Assembly: GCA_963573315.1 (NCBI GenBank)
Contig: OY752142.1
Location: 2,170,001-2,234,000 of the forward strand
Direction of reading: 5' to 3'
DNA: 64,000 nucleotides
Source: Entomortierella parvispora
Taxonomy: Eukaryota; Mortierellomycota; Mortierellomycetes; Mortierellales; Mortierellaceae
Position numbers and translations under genes: made by a program. The notes below the pieces were generated by a model. That model made no database searches, was not told the origin of the DNA, and was given only the letters and a program-made list of their open reading frames with translations. Positions 36,153 to 48,823 of the stretch are shown here, one piece after another; position 1 is the stretch's first letter, and every line of letters starts with the position of its first letter.

Positions 36153-37492
36153 AACACGCTATCGTGACGAAACGATTTATGTAAGATGGCATGCAGGACT
36201 TCTCAGAAGAGTTAAAAAGATAAAGGCATCCACACAATGGTGGTGGGAAAACGATACTTCCAAACTGTCCTGTCGCGCGACACACAATAGACGCCCGTGA
36301 AGGTTTGGTGGCAAAGGAAGTGAAGGCAGTAACAGCGATCAAATGCTTTCACGACGTAATGGGAAATATTTTGATCGTATGAGCTATGTTGATGACATGA
36401 CGAACGACGAACAGAACGAACGAGGGGGGCAAAGAGCGGGCGGGGAGACGGAGAGGGGGAAAGGCAAAGAAAACCCCTCGTTGTTCCGCTGTGGGCTGCA
36501 GAGAAACAAAGAGACAGACAGAGAAAGAAAGAGAGAAGAGCGGAAACGAACAAAAAAGAACCTTTCGCTCCAAGTCAAAGAAAGCACCCTCTTTGCACGC
36601 TCTCAGACCAGGCTCGCAGCGAGGCCAGCCAAGAAAACAGAATCATTTTTTTGCGTGTCATCATCTTGCCACAAAAGCAACCCGCTTCACATCCACCCAC
36701 ACCTTTTCGATTAATCATCCGCCCGCCCTTCCTGTGCTGCCCCCCTCTGCCATCCTCTGCATCCAAGGGTAAGATGTCCCGGCCATGATCCATGCGGCGG
36801 ATGCATTGACATCACTGCCTGCATCACATGCCCTCAAAAGCCTTTGTTTTGGCCTCTCTCTGCCCCCCCTTCCCCTCTGTCACTTTTTGGCACAGGTCTG
36901 TCACTTGTGCAGCCCTGTTGTCTGGTCTCCCGCCGTGCAAAAAAAAATTTTTTTTTTTTATTTCCCTCTTCCTCTGCTATCGGCTGCGCTCTTTCCCTCC
37001 CGCCCCCGCGCCCCTCCAATTTCGTCCCGCCCGCCCGTCACTCCCCTTCCCCTTTATTTCCTCCTCTTTTTTGTGTCTGTCTGTGAAGGTGTGTGGTCAT
37101 GTGTGCAGTCCTGGTCAGGATTTTTTAACTAGTGTGCTGCATCATCACATTTACACACCGCATATCTATCAATATCCCATCCTTTTACTCTCAGTACATC
37201 GTACAGTCCATTTGGTGGCAAACGCGTGCTTGCTTGTGCTTATCCTCTGCTTGCCTATACACACTCGCTCACTCTCTCCCTCTCTCACTCGTAGGCCATA
37301 CTTTCACCAACAACCAACGACTACTTGCTCTGTCAGCCAACCCTCCGTCCATCCCAAACCCCACCGATAAAAGGCAATAGACCACATTGCCAAACACAGC
37401 TACGCCTGCTCTAAAAACTCATTAGGGAACTCCACTTGGACCGGCGTTTGCCTGATAGTCAAACGCGTAACGTTGTCAAGAGTTCCCTCAGT
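36153..37492. promoter_or_regulatory. Intergenic, upstream region of the Eaf1-like gene
   Basis: 1,340 nt with no supported gene. It is A/G-rich at 36400-36600 and becomes strongly C/T-rich from about 36700 to 37300, then a CA-rich leader leads into the ATG at 37493. Open frames here are low-complexity by-products of the base bias. Confidence 0.55.
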
Positions 37493-40400
37493 ATGACAGA
37501 GGTGAACGGAGCTGTAAGAACCTTCCCCTTTATTTCATACGTCAACAATCTTCCTTTCTATCTCCTTTGTCTTTTCTGACCCTGTTCTCGCCATTTCTTT
37601 TGTTCTAGTTGTCACAGCTAATTAAGATGCGGCTGCAGACCGAGAAATCGCATCAAGATCAGATTGAGTATGTAGATTCTCATCTATGAAATTGTCCTGA
37701 TAAAGATGACCCGACCTGCAGATACTAACCACATTGTTCTGGTCTTGTTTTCACAGTGATATCCTTGTCCGGAGAGATTTCCTTTTGAAACAATTCTTTT
37801 ACATGACCCAAGTCGCAGGAACAGAATCAAGCCTGGACCCAGAACAAGACTTCTCAAAAATTGACGAGGACAAGCTAAGATCATTCCAGGAGGACCACAA
37901 ACTGTCAGAGTAGGATTTGTTTTGGAGAAGGGTCTGCAATGTGCAACATTTCCATGTTTTATTCTAATGTCTGGTTGCTAATATGTTTGTGGCATGTTTA
38001 TCGTAGGACCGACCCGGGCGTAGGTGTCCTTGAAGACGAGGATATCGCCATGGCCGACCCCGAGACGCTGGTCAAAATGGAAAGCCTTACGCCGACCGTC
38101 ATGACTCCAACTGAGAGTGCGGTCGTTGTGCCAGACTTGACATCAGACTCTCCTATGGAAGTCATGGAAACAGAGACAGAGGAAACCAGAAACTTGGATG
38201 AAAAGGAGACAAACATCAAACGAGAGCTTACACCCACAATACCCAGCATTGATGCAACAAAAGTCAGTTACGACGACAATCATCCTTCGCCAAAATCTAA
38301 TGCAGCTACTCCAGAACCCAGCCATGACGACCTCCATGATCGACAAATGACTCCTGAACCAAGGACACCTGGAAGCACACCTGGAAGCACACCAGGGGGA
38401 ACACCCAACTCTGCAGATACTTCACCTTCAAGAAAGCTGAAGCGGATGTTGCCCCCACCAGAACGCATGGTCACCCGGGGCGTTAGTGGCGCCATTCGCC
38501 ACAGAAGTGTCGATGAAATCCTGGGTACAGGTGCCGAACGCTCTCCTACTACTCCTGGTGCCCGCTTGTCACAACATGACACCTCATCGCCCGGTCCCAC
38601 GTCTCCTTCTGGCTCTGCTGGGGCCAACGTTCTCACACTGTCGACCACATGGCCTTCCGAAATGAATGGAGTCGCACAGCGTCCTTCACCATCTCACAGT
38701 TCTATCAGCAGCAATGGAACCCCTTCTTCTGCAAACAAGTTTGCAGGCCTAAAGTTGAACTCGGCCAAGAAACACGCGCTTCCTACAACAACCCCTGTCA
38801 TTATGAAGCGGTCCGACTCTCGATACAGCTCGCGACACGACCGTGGGGACACGGATGGCTCTGTCCACCTGAAATTGCCAAAGCATGTGGACCTCTATGC
38901 ATGGCAACTCAAGGCACAGTCCCAGCCAATCTACAAGGCTTTGCAAACTGCGAGTAAAGTGCTTACTACCAAGGACTGGAAAGTGGCACGCGAAGAACTC
39001 AAGTTGATGAGAGCCATGCAGCGGATAGAAACACTCAAGGCTGGAAATCGCTGGAGTTTTAAGCAGATCAAAAAGCATCGTGGCCCTGCCAGGACAAAAA
39101 CTCATTGGGACCATCTCTTGGATGAAATGAAGTGGAACCAAGTTGACTTCAAGGAGGAGCGGAGATGGAAGATTGCCACTGCGTTCCAAGTGTCTAGATG
39201 GGTGATGGCTTGGCATGAAGCAGAGGACAAGACCACTGTGTGCATCTCTGTGAGTTTCAAATTTTACCGTTGCCTGTGCCAAGACAAGCGATGCTATGCT
39301 GATACTGTGGATAATTATTGACCTTGTTGCTTATATTATATAGCGTCGCGCTATTGTTGAAAACTCGGCTGACGAAAACTCGACTGACGTTGTCATGGCT
39401 GCTGTCGAGCCAAAGTCACCAGCCAAAGCAGTCGAGGACAACGTCAAGATGGAGGACTTTGTGGATGAAGCAATGGTCACTGAACCAGAAGGTGTTGCTG
39501 CAGATTCTGAGCCTGCTCCACTGGAGGGAGAAACTGAGGCCATTGTCAAAATGGAAACTGATGACAAACCAATGGCCGCCCCTATTGACTCTGGTGTGGC
39601 AGACACGTCGATCACGGAAGAGGATAGCAAAGCTCTTGTGCCAAAGCTGAAGGACAATGCAAAGGACGACTTCTTGATGATGCCACCGCCGCTGGCGCCT
39701 TCTGTGGTTCAGAGCTGCAGACCGCACATTTTGGAGCTGGATGCTAGGGTGACGGTGTACAGCCTTGACAATCTGGAGCCATTGCTGGGAGGAGCACCTA
39801 TTGGCACTCTTGATCTGAACGCTCTCTTCCCAGACTTGCCTATGTATGGACCTCCCAATCCGGATGACAATGATGCCTACGTGGACGCAGCCGAATACGG
39901 CCGCGTGACCATGATTAGCAAACTCATGGCTTCGAAACCTCCCTCTCTGGACTTTGGCCCGGTGGCCTCCCAAATTGTGTATATTAAGCGCAAGAGGGAA
40001 CCGCTTGCAGAGATGGACGACTTTGACGAGGAGGATGCTCGTGTCCCTCGACTGGAGGGTAAGCACATCACCGCATTGCCCGGTACAGAGCCGGCGCGTG
40101 TTGTTCCTGTTCTTTTCCAGCCCAAGAAGGCAAAGGATATGCCCATGACCCCTATCCGGCGCCCTGCACCTCCGGGTCCATTAGCCTCGAAGACCCCAAT
40201 TGTTTGGTCGGGCGATGAGGAAGACCTCTTGATGACGCTCATCAAGCCTTTCCAGTACAACTGGGACCTCATCTCGGATCTCTTCAACAACATGCGGGGA
40301 CCCATTATCTCCTCGGAGCGTCGAACACCTTGGGACTGCTACGAAAAGTGGTCAAAGAAGGAAGGATCCACATCCGGATCAAACGGTACCCCTGCAGAAA

Positions 40401-43161
40401 ACAGCTCGGGACTCATCCCCATCGGCAATCTGCCCAACAATGCGGGATCTACCCCTCCATCTCCAAAGGCGCGCAAAGATAAGGATGGGAAGAAAATCCT
40501 TACTCCTATCAAAGTCGATCTTGCCAAAAAGACTCAGCGCTCTCTTGGATTGCTGGAGGCCATGAAAAAGGCTTCCAAGAAGCGCGAGGCCACTCAGAAC
40601 AGAGTCAACGCAGGTACATCGCGGGGAAGCAAGTGAATGGAATCTCACGCAGTTTGCAACATTATTATTAACTTTTGGTCACCATCGCTCGTCTCTCTCT
40701 CTCCTGCTACTCCGTTTAGCCCCAGTAGCTGCTGCCGCGGCTGCAAGCAAGAAAGCGGCCATGAATGGCCAAGAAGGCCAGAGTCCCAAGATGGGTGGCT
40801 CTGTCCCATTGACGCCCGCAGATCTTAGCAAGTTCAAGTCTGATAGAGATCGCCACAAGAACCAGATTGAGCTGGATCAACGGCAACGACATGCAGCCTC
40901 TTTGGCTCTTGCAAGGGTAAGTCATGTTTGGGCCATGCAAGGACTTGGCATTTGGTGAATGTAAAACTGTGCATGCTAATGACCTGTATTCTTATTGTTC
41001 TCAATAGCCTGCTGTTCCCGCCGGCGGGACTCCAATGGATGCCGCTCAACAGATGGCGCGCCCTGCCATGGCCCAGGCGGTCGCAGCTCAACAACGTCCT
41101 GCACATATGTCCCCTCAGGCCAAGGCAGGTGTTCGTCCCCTGAACCCTCAGCAAGTGCAAGCCCATGTCCAGGCGCAAGCTCAGGCCCAGGCACAAACGC
41201 AGGCGCAGGCGCAACAAGTTCAGCATGCTCAGGCTCAGGTACAGTTGCAGCTTCAGCAACAGCAACTCCAGCAACAGCAGCAACTTCAACTTCAGCAGCT
41301 TCAACAACAACAGCAATTGCAACTTCAACAGCAACAGCTTCAACAGCAGCAACAGGCGCAGGCACAAGCGCAGGTACAGGCGCAGTCGCAGGGACAAGGT
41401 CAAGCGGGGCAAGTACAACAGATGGCACTTCCTGCAGGGCTCAGTCAGCAGGCACTTGCGTTCATCCGAGCAAACCCTGGGCTGTCCATGTCGAGTCCGC
41501 AGATTCAGGCTTATATTCGGCAGCATCAGCTTCAAGCATTGCAGCAACAGCAACAGGCCCAAGCTCAAGCGCAAGCCCAGCAGTTGCAACAACAACAACT
41601 TCAACAGCAACAGCAGCAAGTCTCGTCATCGCCTCTTGCACGCCCAATGACGTCGCCTATGCCTGGGTTCGCTAGCCCCTCCATGCAAGCCCATCATTTG
41701 CAAGCGCAGGTTCAAGCGCAACAGCAGCAGCAGCTTTTGGCCCAGCAGCTCCAGCTCCAGCAAGCTCAGCAGCAACAACAAGCACAGCAGATGGCAGCTC
41801 AACAGCTCCATGCTCAGAAGCAACAACAGCAGCAGTTGCAACAGCAACAGATGCAGCAGCTTCATCAGCAGCAGCAGCTCCAGGCCCAGGCTCAGCGAGC
41901 GGCTCAGGCCCAGCTCCTTCAGCAGCAACAACAACAGATTCAGCAACAGCAACAGCAGCAGGCGATGCAAAAGCAACAGCAGCAAGTCGCTCAACTGCAG
42001 CAGATTAAGACGCCGACCGGATCTCCTCGACAGGCAGCTACTGCTCAGATGGGAGGCTTGACTCCAACGCTTCCTAGTGGACCTAGCACTCCTGGAGAGT
42101 CAATCAATCAAGCGGGCGCCAATGTCAATCGAGCAAACGGTGCTGGATCTGCAAACTCATCTGGTGCTGCCACACCATCGACCCCTGTTCTTAACGGTGG
42201 TCTGGTCAACAATGGAAACAAGCCAGCTCAACAGGCCATGAATACGAACGGTGCTGCCAAGGGTGGCAGCACCCCTGTCATGGCGGCAGGCGCAGTGAAC
42301 AGTCCCCTCTTTCACTCTGCGACGGCAGCCACTGCAGGAGCGGCCCCCTCAGCGTCACAGACACCAGTCATGGGCAATGCCCAGCCTCAGCAATTGCAGC
42401 AGCAAGCCCTTCAGCAGCAACAGCAGTTGCAAAAACAGCAATTACAACAACAACAGGCGACTGCTGGCGCCAATGGCATATCAACCTCTCCCATGGTTGC
42501 GACTGCCTCCATGCCCACGGCCCCAACGCCTCAGATGATTGCTCAGCTGGCTCAGTATTACCCAAATCTGCCTCGCGTTCAAGCAGAGGCCCAGGCTCAA
42601 CAGCAACTGTTGCGATTCTTTGAAAGTCGCCACCAAGCCGCGCAAGCCATTTCTGCTGCCCAAATTCAACAGCAGCAGCAACAGCAACAGCAACAGCAGC
42701 TTCTCATGCTTCAGCAGCAGCAACAAAACAATCAGCAATTGAATGGAGCACTCCAGCAACAACAGCAAGCCTCACCTCAGATGGCGCAGCAACAGGCAGG
42801 ACAGGCTCAAGTTCAAGGACTTGCGAATGGTCAAGCAGTCGTGGGAGCTCAACTGGCGCAGCAAAAGTTGCAGCAGATGCAGCAACAGCAATTGCTTCCT
42901 CAGCAACAAAAGCTAGCACAACAGAAGCAGCAGATGTTGCAGCAGCAAATTCTTCAGCAGCAGCGTCAGCAGATGGCTTTGCAGCAACAACAGCAGCAGC
43001 AGGCCATGGTGATCCAACAGCAGCAGCAGGCACTGCAGCAGCAACAGCAACAACAACAACAGCAGCAGCAGCAGCAACAACAACAAGCATTACTTCAGCA
43101 GCAACAGCAGCAACTGGCTCTTCAACAGCAACAGCAGCAGCAACAGCAGCCAAAGAAATAA
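37493..43161 (+). CDS. Eaf1/Vid21-like NuA4 scaffold: HSA + SANT + Gln-rich tail
   Basis: Likely the platform subunit of the NuA4 histone acetyltransferase. Exons 37493-37513, 37609-37667, 37757-37909, 38007-39249, 39344-40613, 40720-40916, 41008-43161; 1,698 residues. After a short helical start and a Ser/Pro/Thr-rich region, an HSA domain lies near residues 375-495 (DLYAWQLKAQSQPIYKAL, THWDHLLDEMKWNQVDFKEERRWK); HSA helices recruit actin/Arp4. An acidic linker follows, then a SANT/Myb-like domain at about 770-840 (PIVWSGDEEDLLMTLIKPFQYNWDLISDLF ... RTPWDCYEKW). The last ~720 residues are Gln-rich, coded by mixed CAG and CAA. HSA followed by SANT without a helicase between them is the Eaf1/Vid21 arrangement and separates it from Swr1 or p400. 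No ATPase is present. Confidence 0.85.
41150..43158 (+). repeat. Gln-rich CAG/CAA tract coding the Eaf1-like tail
   Basis: About 2 kb of interspersed CAG and CAA codons with Ala, Leu and Met. The longest uninterrupted Gln run is near 43037-43085. Because codons are mixed, long pure CAG runs are rare. Confidence 0.9.
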
Positions 43162-43642
43162 CAGGACACCGCTCTTTGCTCGCTGCACTCTTTCCTCTGA
43201 TCTTTTCTTCTTTTCTTTCAGTTCTTCTCTTTTCTTTCAGTTTCTATTCTTTCTTCTGCCTGACCTGTACTTGTACACTACCCTGGTACTATTTCTCCTT
43301 CTTGCATTTCCGTGTTTCCTGCTACTCTTAAACGCCTTGTATCAAACCCGGAAAAAAAAATATCGCCCACTGTTTGCAGGACTCACCTTTTTGTTGCTCC
43401 TGGTTCAACTCTTCCCCCATCCTCCACTAATGAAGGCATCCTTTCCGCGTGTATTTATAATTGTTCGCTTTCCTCTTTTTTTTTTTTTCTTTTTTTTTCC
43501 CTCCCCCTTTTCTTTCTCTTTTTATCATGGTTTCCATCTTGGATTGTTCTTTGATCTCAATAAAATAAAAACTATGATATTTGTTGCGAAAATGAAGGTC
43601 TTATTATTGTACAATATGAAAAAGGGTTGGGATCCCAAGAAA
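43162..43642. terminator. Convergent 3' region, Eaf1-like gene / PLRG1
   Basis: 481 nt between converging stops: CT-rich, with an AATAAAATAAAA motif at about 43560 that could serve as a polyadenylation signal for the plus-strand gene. No gene is supported. Confidence 0.5.
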
Positions 43643-45580
43643 TCAGTATCTCTTTCGCATAAACGAAGGCTTCCAGTCCAAGGGATGGGTTTCTGGCGTG
43701 GCTTGATCGTCCTCCTTCCAGATCTTGATAGTCTTGTCAGCTTCTCCTGTGATAAGTCGCAGCCCGGTCTTGTCAAACTCGGCGCAAAAGATGCCTGCTT
43801 CACTGTCCAACGATCCCGGCTGTACAAGTGAATCCAGTCTTTGGAACTGATGACCGGATTTCCAGTCCCAGAAGCCCATGGCGCCATTGTCCGCTATTTC
43901 GCAAAAAGGGAAGAGTGAAAAGTGAATAGGATACTTCTTGGATGGAGGAACATAAAGAAACTCCTTAAAAACCTATTCTCCGTTTGCAATCCGTTAAAAG
44001 TTCCTTACCTCCTGTGAACATGACATTATCAGCATTGACGGCCATGGCATTGACAATGCCCCCGCCTCCAGTCACTCCTCCTGGGCCTTCAAAATTCCGC
44101 ATGAATTGTCCTTCTGGGCATTTCCACTGCTTGATATTATCTGGACTAGCCGTTGCAAAAGTAAACTCGGTGGGATGCAAAGCCATCGCACGAACACTCT
44201 TCTTGTGATGGGTCAATGTGGTCATAGTCTTTCCTGCTGCAAGATCCCAGAGTCGAACAGTGCTGTCCATGGACGAGGTCAAGACTTGGGGATCCGCTTC
44301 CTGACATTTGACAGCACTCACTGTTCCTGTATGACCCGATAAAGTATGTACCGCTTGTTTTGTTCTCATATCCCAGACCTAACATACCATAAAAGAAATG
44401 GCTCAGTCAGCCGCACCTTTTCTGGTTAAAAGAACCAAACACAATAACAGACTAAGAAAGATCAAAAAGGACTTACTCGGGCAGTGGCGTCGCGTCCTGA
44501 TGTGACAAGGACGTCTAATGTAGGGTGAAGAGCAAGGGCATAGACACCACTGAGATGTCCGTGGTAATGACGAATGACCTTGTTGGTCTCCAGATCCCAA
44601 CATTTGACCATCTTGTCGTCTCCACAAGAAAAGAGGTACGGATGGCGAGGTGATACTGCCAAGCCGCGCACTTGACCAATATGTCCTGTCAACGACAACT
44701 TCAACTTTCCTGACGCCAAATCCCAAATCTATCGTTATTTTCGAGCATTTAGTATGATTGAACGGATCAAGCATCTCTCTAAAATATAAAAACCATACCT
44801 TGATAATACGATCTCCTGCTCCAGTGGCGAACCAAGTGTTGCCTGGCTCTACAGCAATGCTCCTGACCCAGCCCTGATGTCCAGAGATCACCCTCATCAA
44901 CTTCCAAGGAGCATGCCAATCTGGTCGGACAGCCTGAGCCACTGGACGTCGAACCAAGGAGCTTCCGCCACCCGGCGTATCTGGGAATGGGTTGTGAATC
45001 GTTGGTTTATGCATGACCAAGGCCTGATGTTGCTGTTGGGTCTTCTTCTTGGGCATGCCATCCAGGATCTTTTCCACGCCACTGTCTGTTGTTGAATCGG
45101 TCGCTGATGTTGCTGATAATGAGGATGTTGCCGATCCGCCTTTTGCTTTCTTCTTGTCCAATTGCTCCTTTTGACGTTTCAAGAGTGGGTATGGGAGCAC
45201 TTGGACCTGTCGGTACTCGTCATAGATCTTGGACTGGAGTTTGACGCGTTGACTGCAATATACACCATCAGAAAAGTAAAAGTTAGATTTTGTTCAAGTG
45301 GTGAGGGTGAAGGAGGGTGCGGGGAAGGGGCAAGGCACGTCTTGGGTTGTATTGATTACCTGGCCTGCTCGTCTGCAGGAGCGGTGTTGATATTTTCCTG
45401 ATCCTCTGCAAAGAGCTCCCTTGTTCTTTTGGCAGACCGTTCCAAGATTGCCTTCAGGGAATGGGTGTCCTCTGGCAGCGATTCGGCCGAGACCTCGGGC
45501 ACATGTCCGGCAATGAGCTCTTTCTGGGCTGGCTCTGCATCCCGAGTGGCGTTGACGCGGGCTGATCTCTTTGCGGGCAT
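43643..45580 (-). CDS. PLRG1: Pleiotropic regulator 1 / Prp46, spliceosomal WD40 protein
   Basis: WD40 protein of the Prp19-associated complex, needed for activation of the spliceosome. Exons (complement): 45360-45580, 44799-45252, 44477-44728, 44009-44378, 43643-43893; 515 residues, as in human PLRG1 (514). An N-terminal ~190-residue region ([30 protein letters not shown]) precedes seven WD repeats starting at [21 protein letters not shown]. Each repeat shows the GH...WD pattern, for example [43 protein letters not shown] and [15 protein letters not shown], and [20 protein letters not shown] is the family's sixth-blade signature. Head-to-head with prefoldin 5 across 207 bp, so a shared promoter is likely. 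Confidence 0.93.
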
Positions 45581-45787
45581 GGGAAGGAGAGAAGAAGAGG
45601 GAGAAGGACACACAACGCAGAAGGCACAGCACACAAGGCACAGAAGGTCCTTGCAAGTGCACGTCACAGAAGCCCCCACAACACGAACACGCCCCTCAAG
45701 CGTGCTGCATCCTTTTCGCCCTTTGCTCCATCTCATCTCCATTCGCTACCCTCTTCGCACAAACACAGGATTGCACCACACTCAGCC

Positions 45788-46917
45788 ATGGCACAGCAGC
45801 AAAAGATTGAGCTCCAGGACCTGGACTTGCAGCAGCTCGTAGAAGTCAAGAAGCAACTGGAAGAAGTAAGGATCCCCCATCTACTCTCCTCCAAGGACAA
45901 AAAACAAGAAAACAGGAACCAGAGCCTCTTTTCAAGGAACAATGTGCATGGATTTGAACCCATCAAGGAATCCTGTCCCCCCTCAATGGAGGAATCGTCC
46001 CTCAAGAAGAACTCTGTAGATGCTATTACAGTTTTTACTCTTTTGGACCTTACAGAACCGAGGAATATCTGACGACGGCAGCCGCCCTTGAACACGGAGA
46101 ATTTGAGCCATGTTGAGTGGACGCGTCTTTTTTTCATTTGTCTTAACAAACCCTCCCTCCTCTCCTCCTTTCTCGATCTATCATATGTCTCTTCCCTCTA
46201 TTAGGAACTCTCGCACTTGACCTCATCCTTTGGACAGCTGAAGCAGGCTCAGAACCGATTCGCAGATTGTATCGAGAGTTGCAAAGCTGTGAATGATTCC
46301 AACAAGGACAAGACCATTTTGGTCCCATTAACGAGCTCGCTCTACGTTCCTGGAACGATGTCTGATGTCAAGAAGGTTGTTGTGGATATTGGAACTGGAT
46401 ACTATGTCGAGAAGGTACACAATCGTATACGATGTTCATTTCTGGATCTGGATCTGGATCTGGATATGGGACTCGAGTTTTTATCATGTTTATTGGTTTT
46501 CTAAACTCAAGGATCAGTTTTGATCCCCCATGAGAACAGGATAGGACAGGACAATTAGATGCTGTCTTCTTTTTTTTACTTACTTACTTACACGCGTCGA
46601 TACTCTGATGAATAGACCACGGAAGACGCTATCAAATTCTACAACACCAAGGTCGATTTCGTAAAAGAGAACTTGGAAAAGATTCAGGCTACTGTTGCCC
46701 AGAAGCAAGGAAACTTGAGGTGTAAGTCATTTTGATTGATCAAAGAGAAAGAGTTGTGGAATGTTTAAAGGCGTCTCTGGATCGACTCGTCCTAACTCGG
46801 CGTCCGATCTGCTTCTTGTCCCCGTTCCTTCTTTTTTCTTTAGCCTTGGTGGATGTCATGCAGTACAAGATGCAAGTCCAGCAGCAGGAACAAAAGGCAG
46901 CAGCAGGAAAGGCATAA
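45788..46917 (+). CDS. GIM5: Prefoldin subunit 5
   Basis: Alpha-class subunit of the prefoldin hexamer that hands nascent actin and tubulin to the CCT chaperonin. Exons 45788-45865, 46205-46414, 46616-46721, 46844-46917; 155 residues, the usual size. A first coiled-coil helix (LDLQQLVEVKKQLEEELSHL) is followed by the beta-hairpin core (ILVPLTSSLYVPGTM, VVVDIGTGYYVEK) and a second helix (AIKFYNTKVDFVKENLEKIQATVAQK) ending in a Gln-rich tail. The first intron (339 nt) is long for this gene density. An AATAAA at about 46957 precedes a 26-nt A run. Confidence 0.93.
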
Positions 46918-46965
46918 GATATAAAAGGACGCGCCAAGAAGCAAAAAGAACTGTTGAATAAAAAG

Positions 46966-46991
46966 AAAAAAAAAAAAAAAAAAAAAAAAAA
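46966..46991. repeat. A26 homopolymer after prefoldin 5
   Basis: Twenty-six A some 45 nt after the stop codon and just after an AATAAA motif. Confidence 0.9.
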
Positions 46992-47029
46992 CATAGTTCC
47001 CTCTGCAAAGAAAAGACTATTCCTTTGCT

Positions 47030-47450
47030 TTATCGAAACGTGTCGTCGTGCAGAGTACGATCAAGATCGCGATTCGGAGGATATGCCAAAGCCTGTTTCC
47101 CCTCCTTGGCAGTGGTGTCGCGAATAGTCTGAAGTCTTGAACCTCTTTTTTCACCAACCACTAGGCGAACTTCGGCATGGGCGGCATGAATCGTCCTGAC
47201 GCCCTAAAACAACCTGTCTGGGGTCCAGTCAAACTGCTAGGCGCAAAACTTCTTGGCGCGTGCTGCTGGCTAAATTCTGCCCGAGATTCTGTTACTATCC
47301 GATCAGGCATAGCATTGCGCATTGGATCTCGGAAGATCAATTGGGCTACACCTTTTGATTGTTTGTTGTTGGGGAAGTATCGGTCTCTGGGATGCCGGAT
47401 GTGAGTGGGTTGCGATGTCCGCTACCTAATAAATACCTAAATGAATTTAA
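47030..47450 (-). CDS. Unresolved small spliced gene on the minus strand
   Basis: Read on the minus strand, a well-formed coding segment follows a TTTTAG acceptor at 47204 and ends at TAA 47030-47032: it contains HAAHAEVRLVVGEKRG, RLQTIRDTTAKEG and PPNRDLDRTLHDDTFR, varied and not low-complexity. Upstream, about 47200-47330, another frame reads DPMRNAMPDRIVTESRAEF and QQHAPRSFAPSSLTGPQT, running on to MPPMPKFA and a stop at about 47162. Further up, GHRNPLTSGIPETDTSP lies between an acceptor-like TTAG near 47427 and a donor GTGTAG near 47355. The two last segments overlap in different frames and no normal intron joins them. Family not recognised; start exon not seen. It may be one gene with an indel or an alternative 3' end. 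Confidence 0.4.
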
Positions 47451-47744
47451 AAGTAAAATGTTTGGTTCGGTGACGGATGAATTCCATGCCGTGATCTATG
47501 GTCTCACCTTTTGTGCAACGTCTTGGCTGTTTGACCTAGTTTTCCTTGGTCTGTGTGTAATGAAAGAGACGCAATAGGTAGGCCTGATCCGAAAAAGTAC
47601 AAAAGGAAGAGCCTCTCTCTCTCCACATCGACCAAAATTCACGTCTATTCCTTTTCCTCGCCTTCCTTTTGCCCTACACCACACCATTCTCTCCCAATAA
47701 CATTACCCCGAAAACCATCTTTTTTTTAACCAAAGCAAAACCCA

Positions 47745-48787
47745 ATGGCCCCATCCTCTACCTCTGCGATTGCACCTGACATCATAGTCAGGACCAAACC
47801 AAGGAAAGAGGTACACCCTCACCCTTATCTCACCGGAAACTTCTACCCTGTCTTTGAGGAGACTGTGGGCGACGACGGTATTGAGTGTGAAGTCGTTGGT
47901 ACCATCCCTGAGACTCTGCGCGGTTCGCAGTATGTACGAACAGGTCCCAACTCTTTGAACGTGCCCAAAGAAGCGGAAGGACATCACTGGTTTGATGGTG
48001 AAGGTAAGAAAAAAAAGACAAGATTCCCCTGCAGTTTGAATTACTTGAACCGCCAATTGACCCTCTCCCTTTGCTTAACATTGATTGTATTTAGGAATGC
48101 TTCACGGCGTGTATTTCGAGCCAGGTGAGGCTGGCAAACCGATTCGAACACGATACATGAACCGATGGGTTCGTAGCGATGTCTTAAAGAAGGCCAACAA
48201 GTACGGAAGGATGTCCGTTTCGCTTGGCCTCCTCATGTCCAAGGGTCACTCTGTGCTGTATCTGTTTTGGTGTATGTTCTGGTACAGCCTCAAGTCCAAG
48301 ATTTTCAATGTGAAGAACTACAGCAATGGTAATACGGCCTTGACTTGGTTTGGGTCAAGGTTGTTGGCCCTTCAAGAAGCTGGAAAGCCTCACGAGACTA
48401 GTGTCCCTAGTTTGAACACTGTGGGGGAGTATTACTTTGAAGAAGACCCTGCGGCCGCAACCCCGGCCAGCACTGAAAATAGTGCTGGCCGGGATTGTGC
48501 TGTAACCGCGCATCCAAAGGTAAGAAGAACTGTGTAAACTTGCAGTTTGAGACGCGAAGATCAGGTATCCTGACCCCCCTTTCTTGCTGTTTTTGGCGCG
48601 CTTCTCTTCAGGTGGATCCCAAAACGGGCGAGATCATCTTTTTTGCCTGGCTCGTCAACGCTCCTTACATGAAGTACTCTGTAGTCTCGGCAGACGGGAA
48701 GCGAAAGGTGTGGGAGCAACCCATCCCTGGATATTCCAAGGCCACCATGACCCACGACTTTGCCATTACACCAACCTACTCCATGTA

Positions 48788-48823
<36 letters not shown>

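Larger units (their letters stand above)
46918..47744. other. Region between prefoldin 5 and carotenoid oxygenase
   Basis: 827 nt. It begins with the prefoldin 3' end and a 26-A run (46966-46991), then holds the unresolved minus-strand coding segment listed separately. The last ~150 nt are CT-rich and act as leader for the plus-strand gene at 47745. Confidence 0.5.

Noticed and set aside
40834-41619. 261-codon Leu-rich minus-strand frame (and similar ones to 43153)
   Set aside because: Antisense of the CAG/CAA tract; poly-Leu arises from CTG/TTG and has no independent support.
45940-45975. tRNA T-arm-like sequence (GGTTCAAATCC on the minus strand)
   Set aside because: A near-palindrome inside prefoldin intron 1; no matching acceptor, D or anticodon arms could be found around it.
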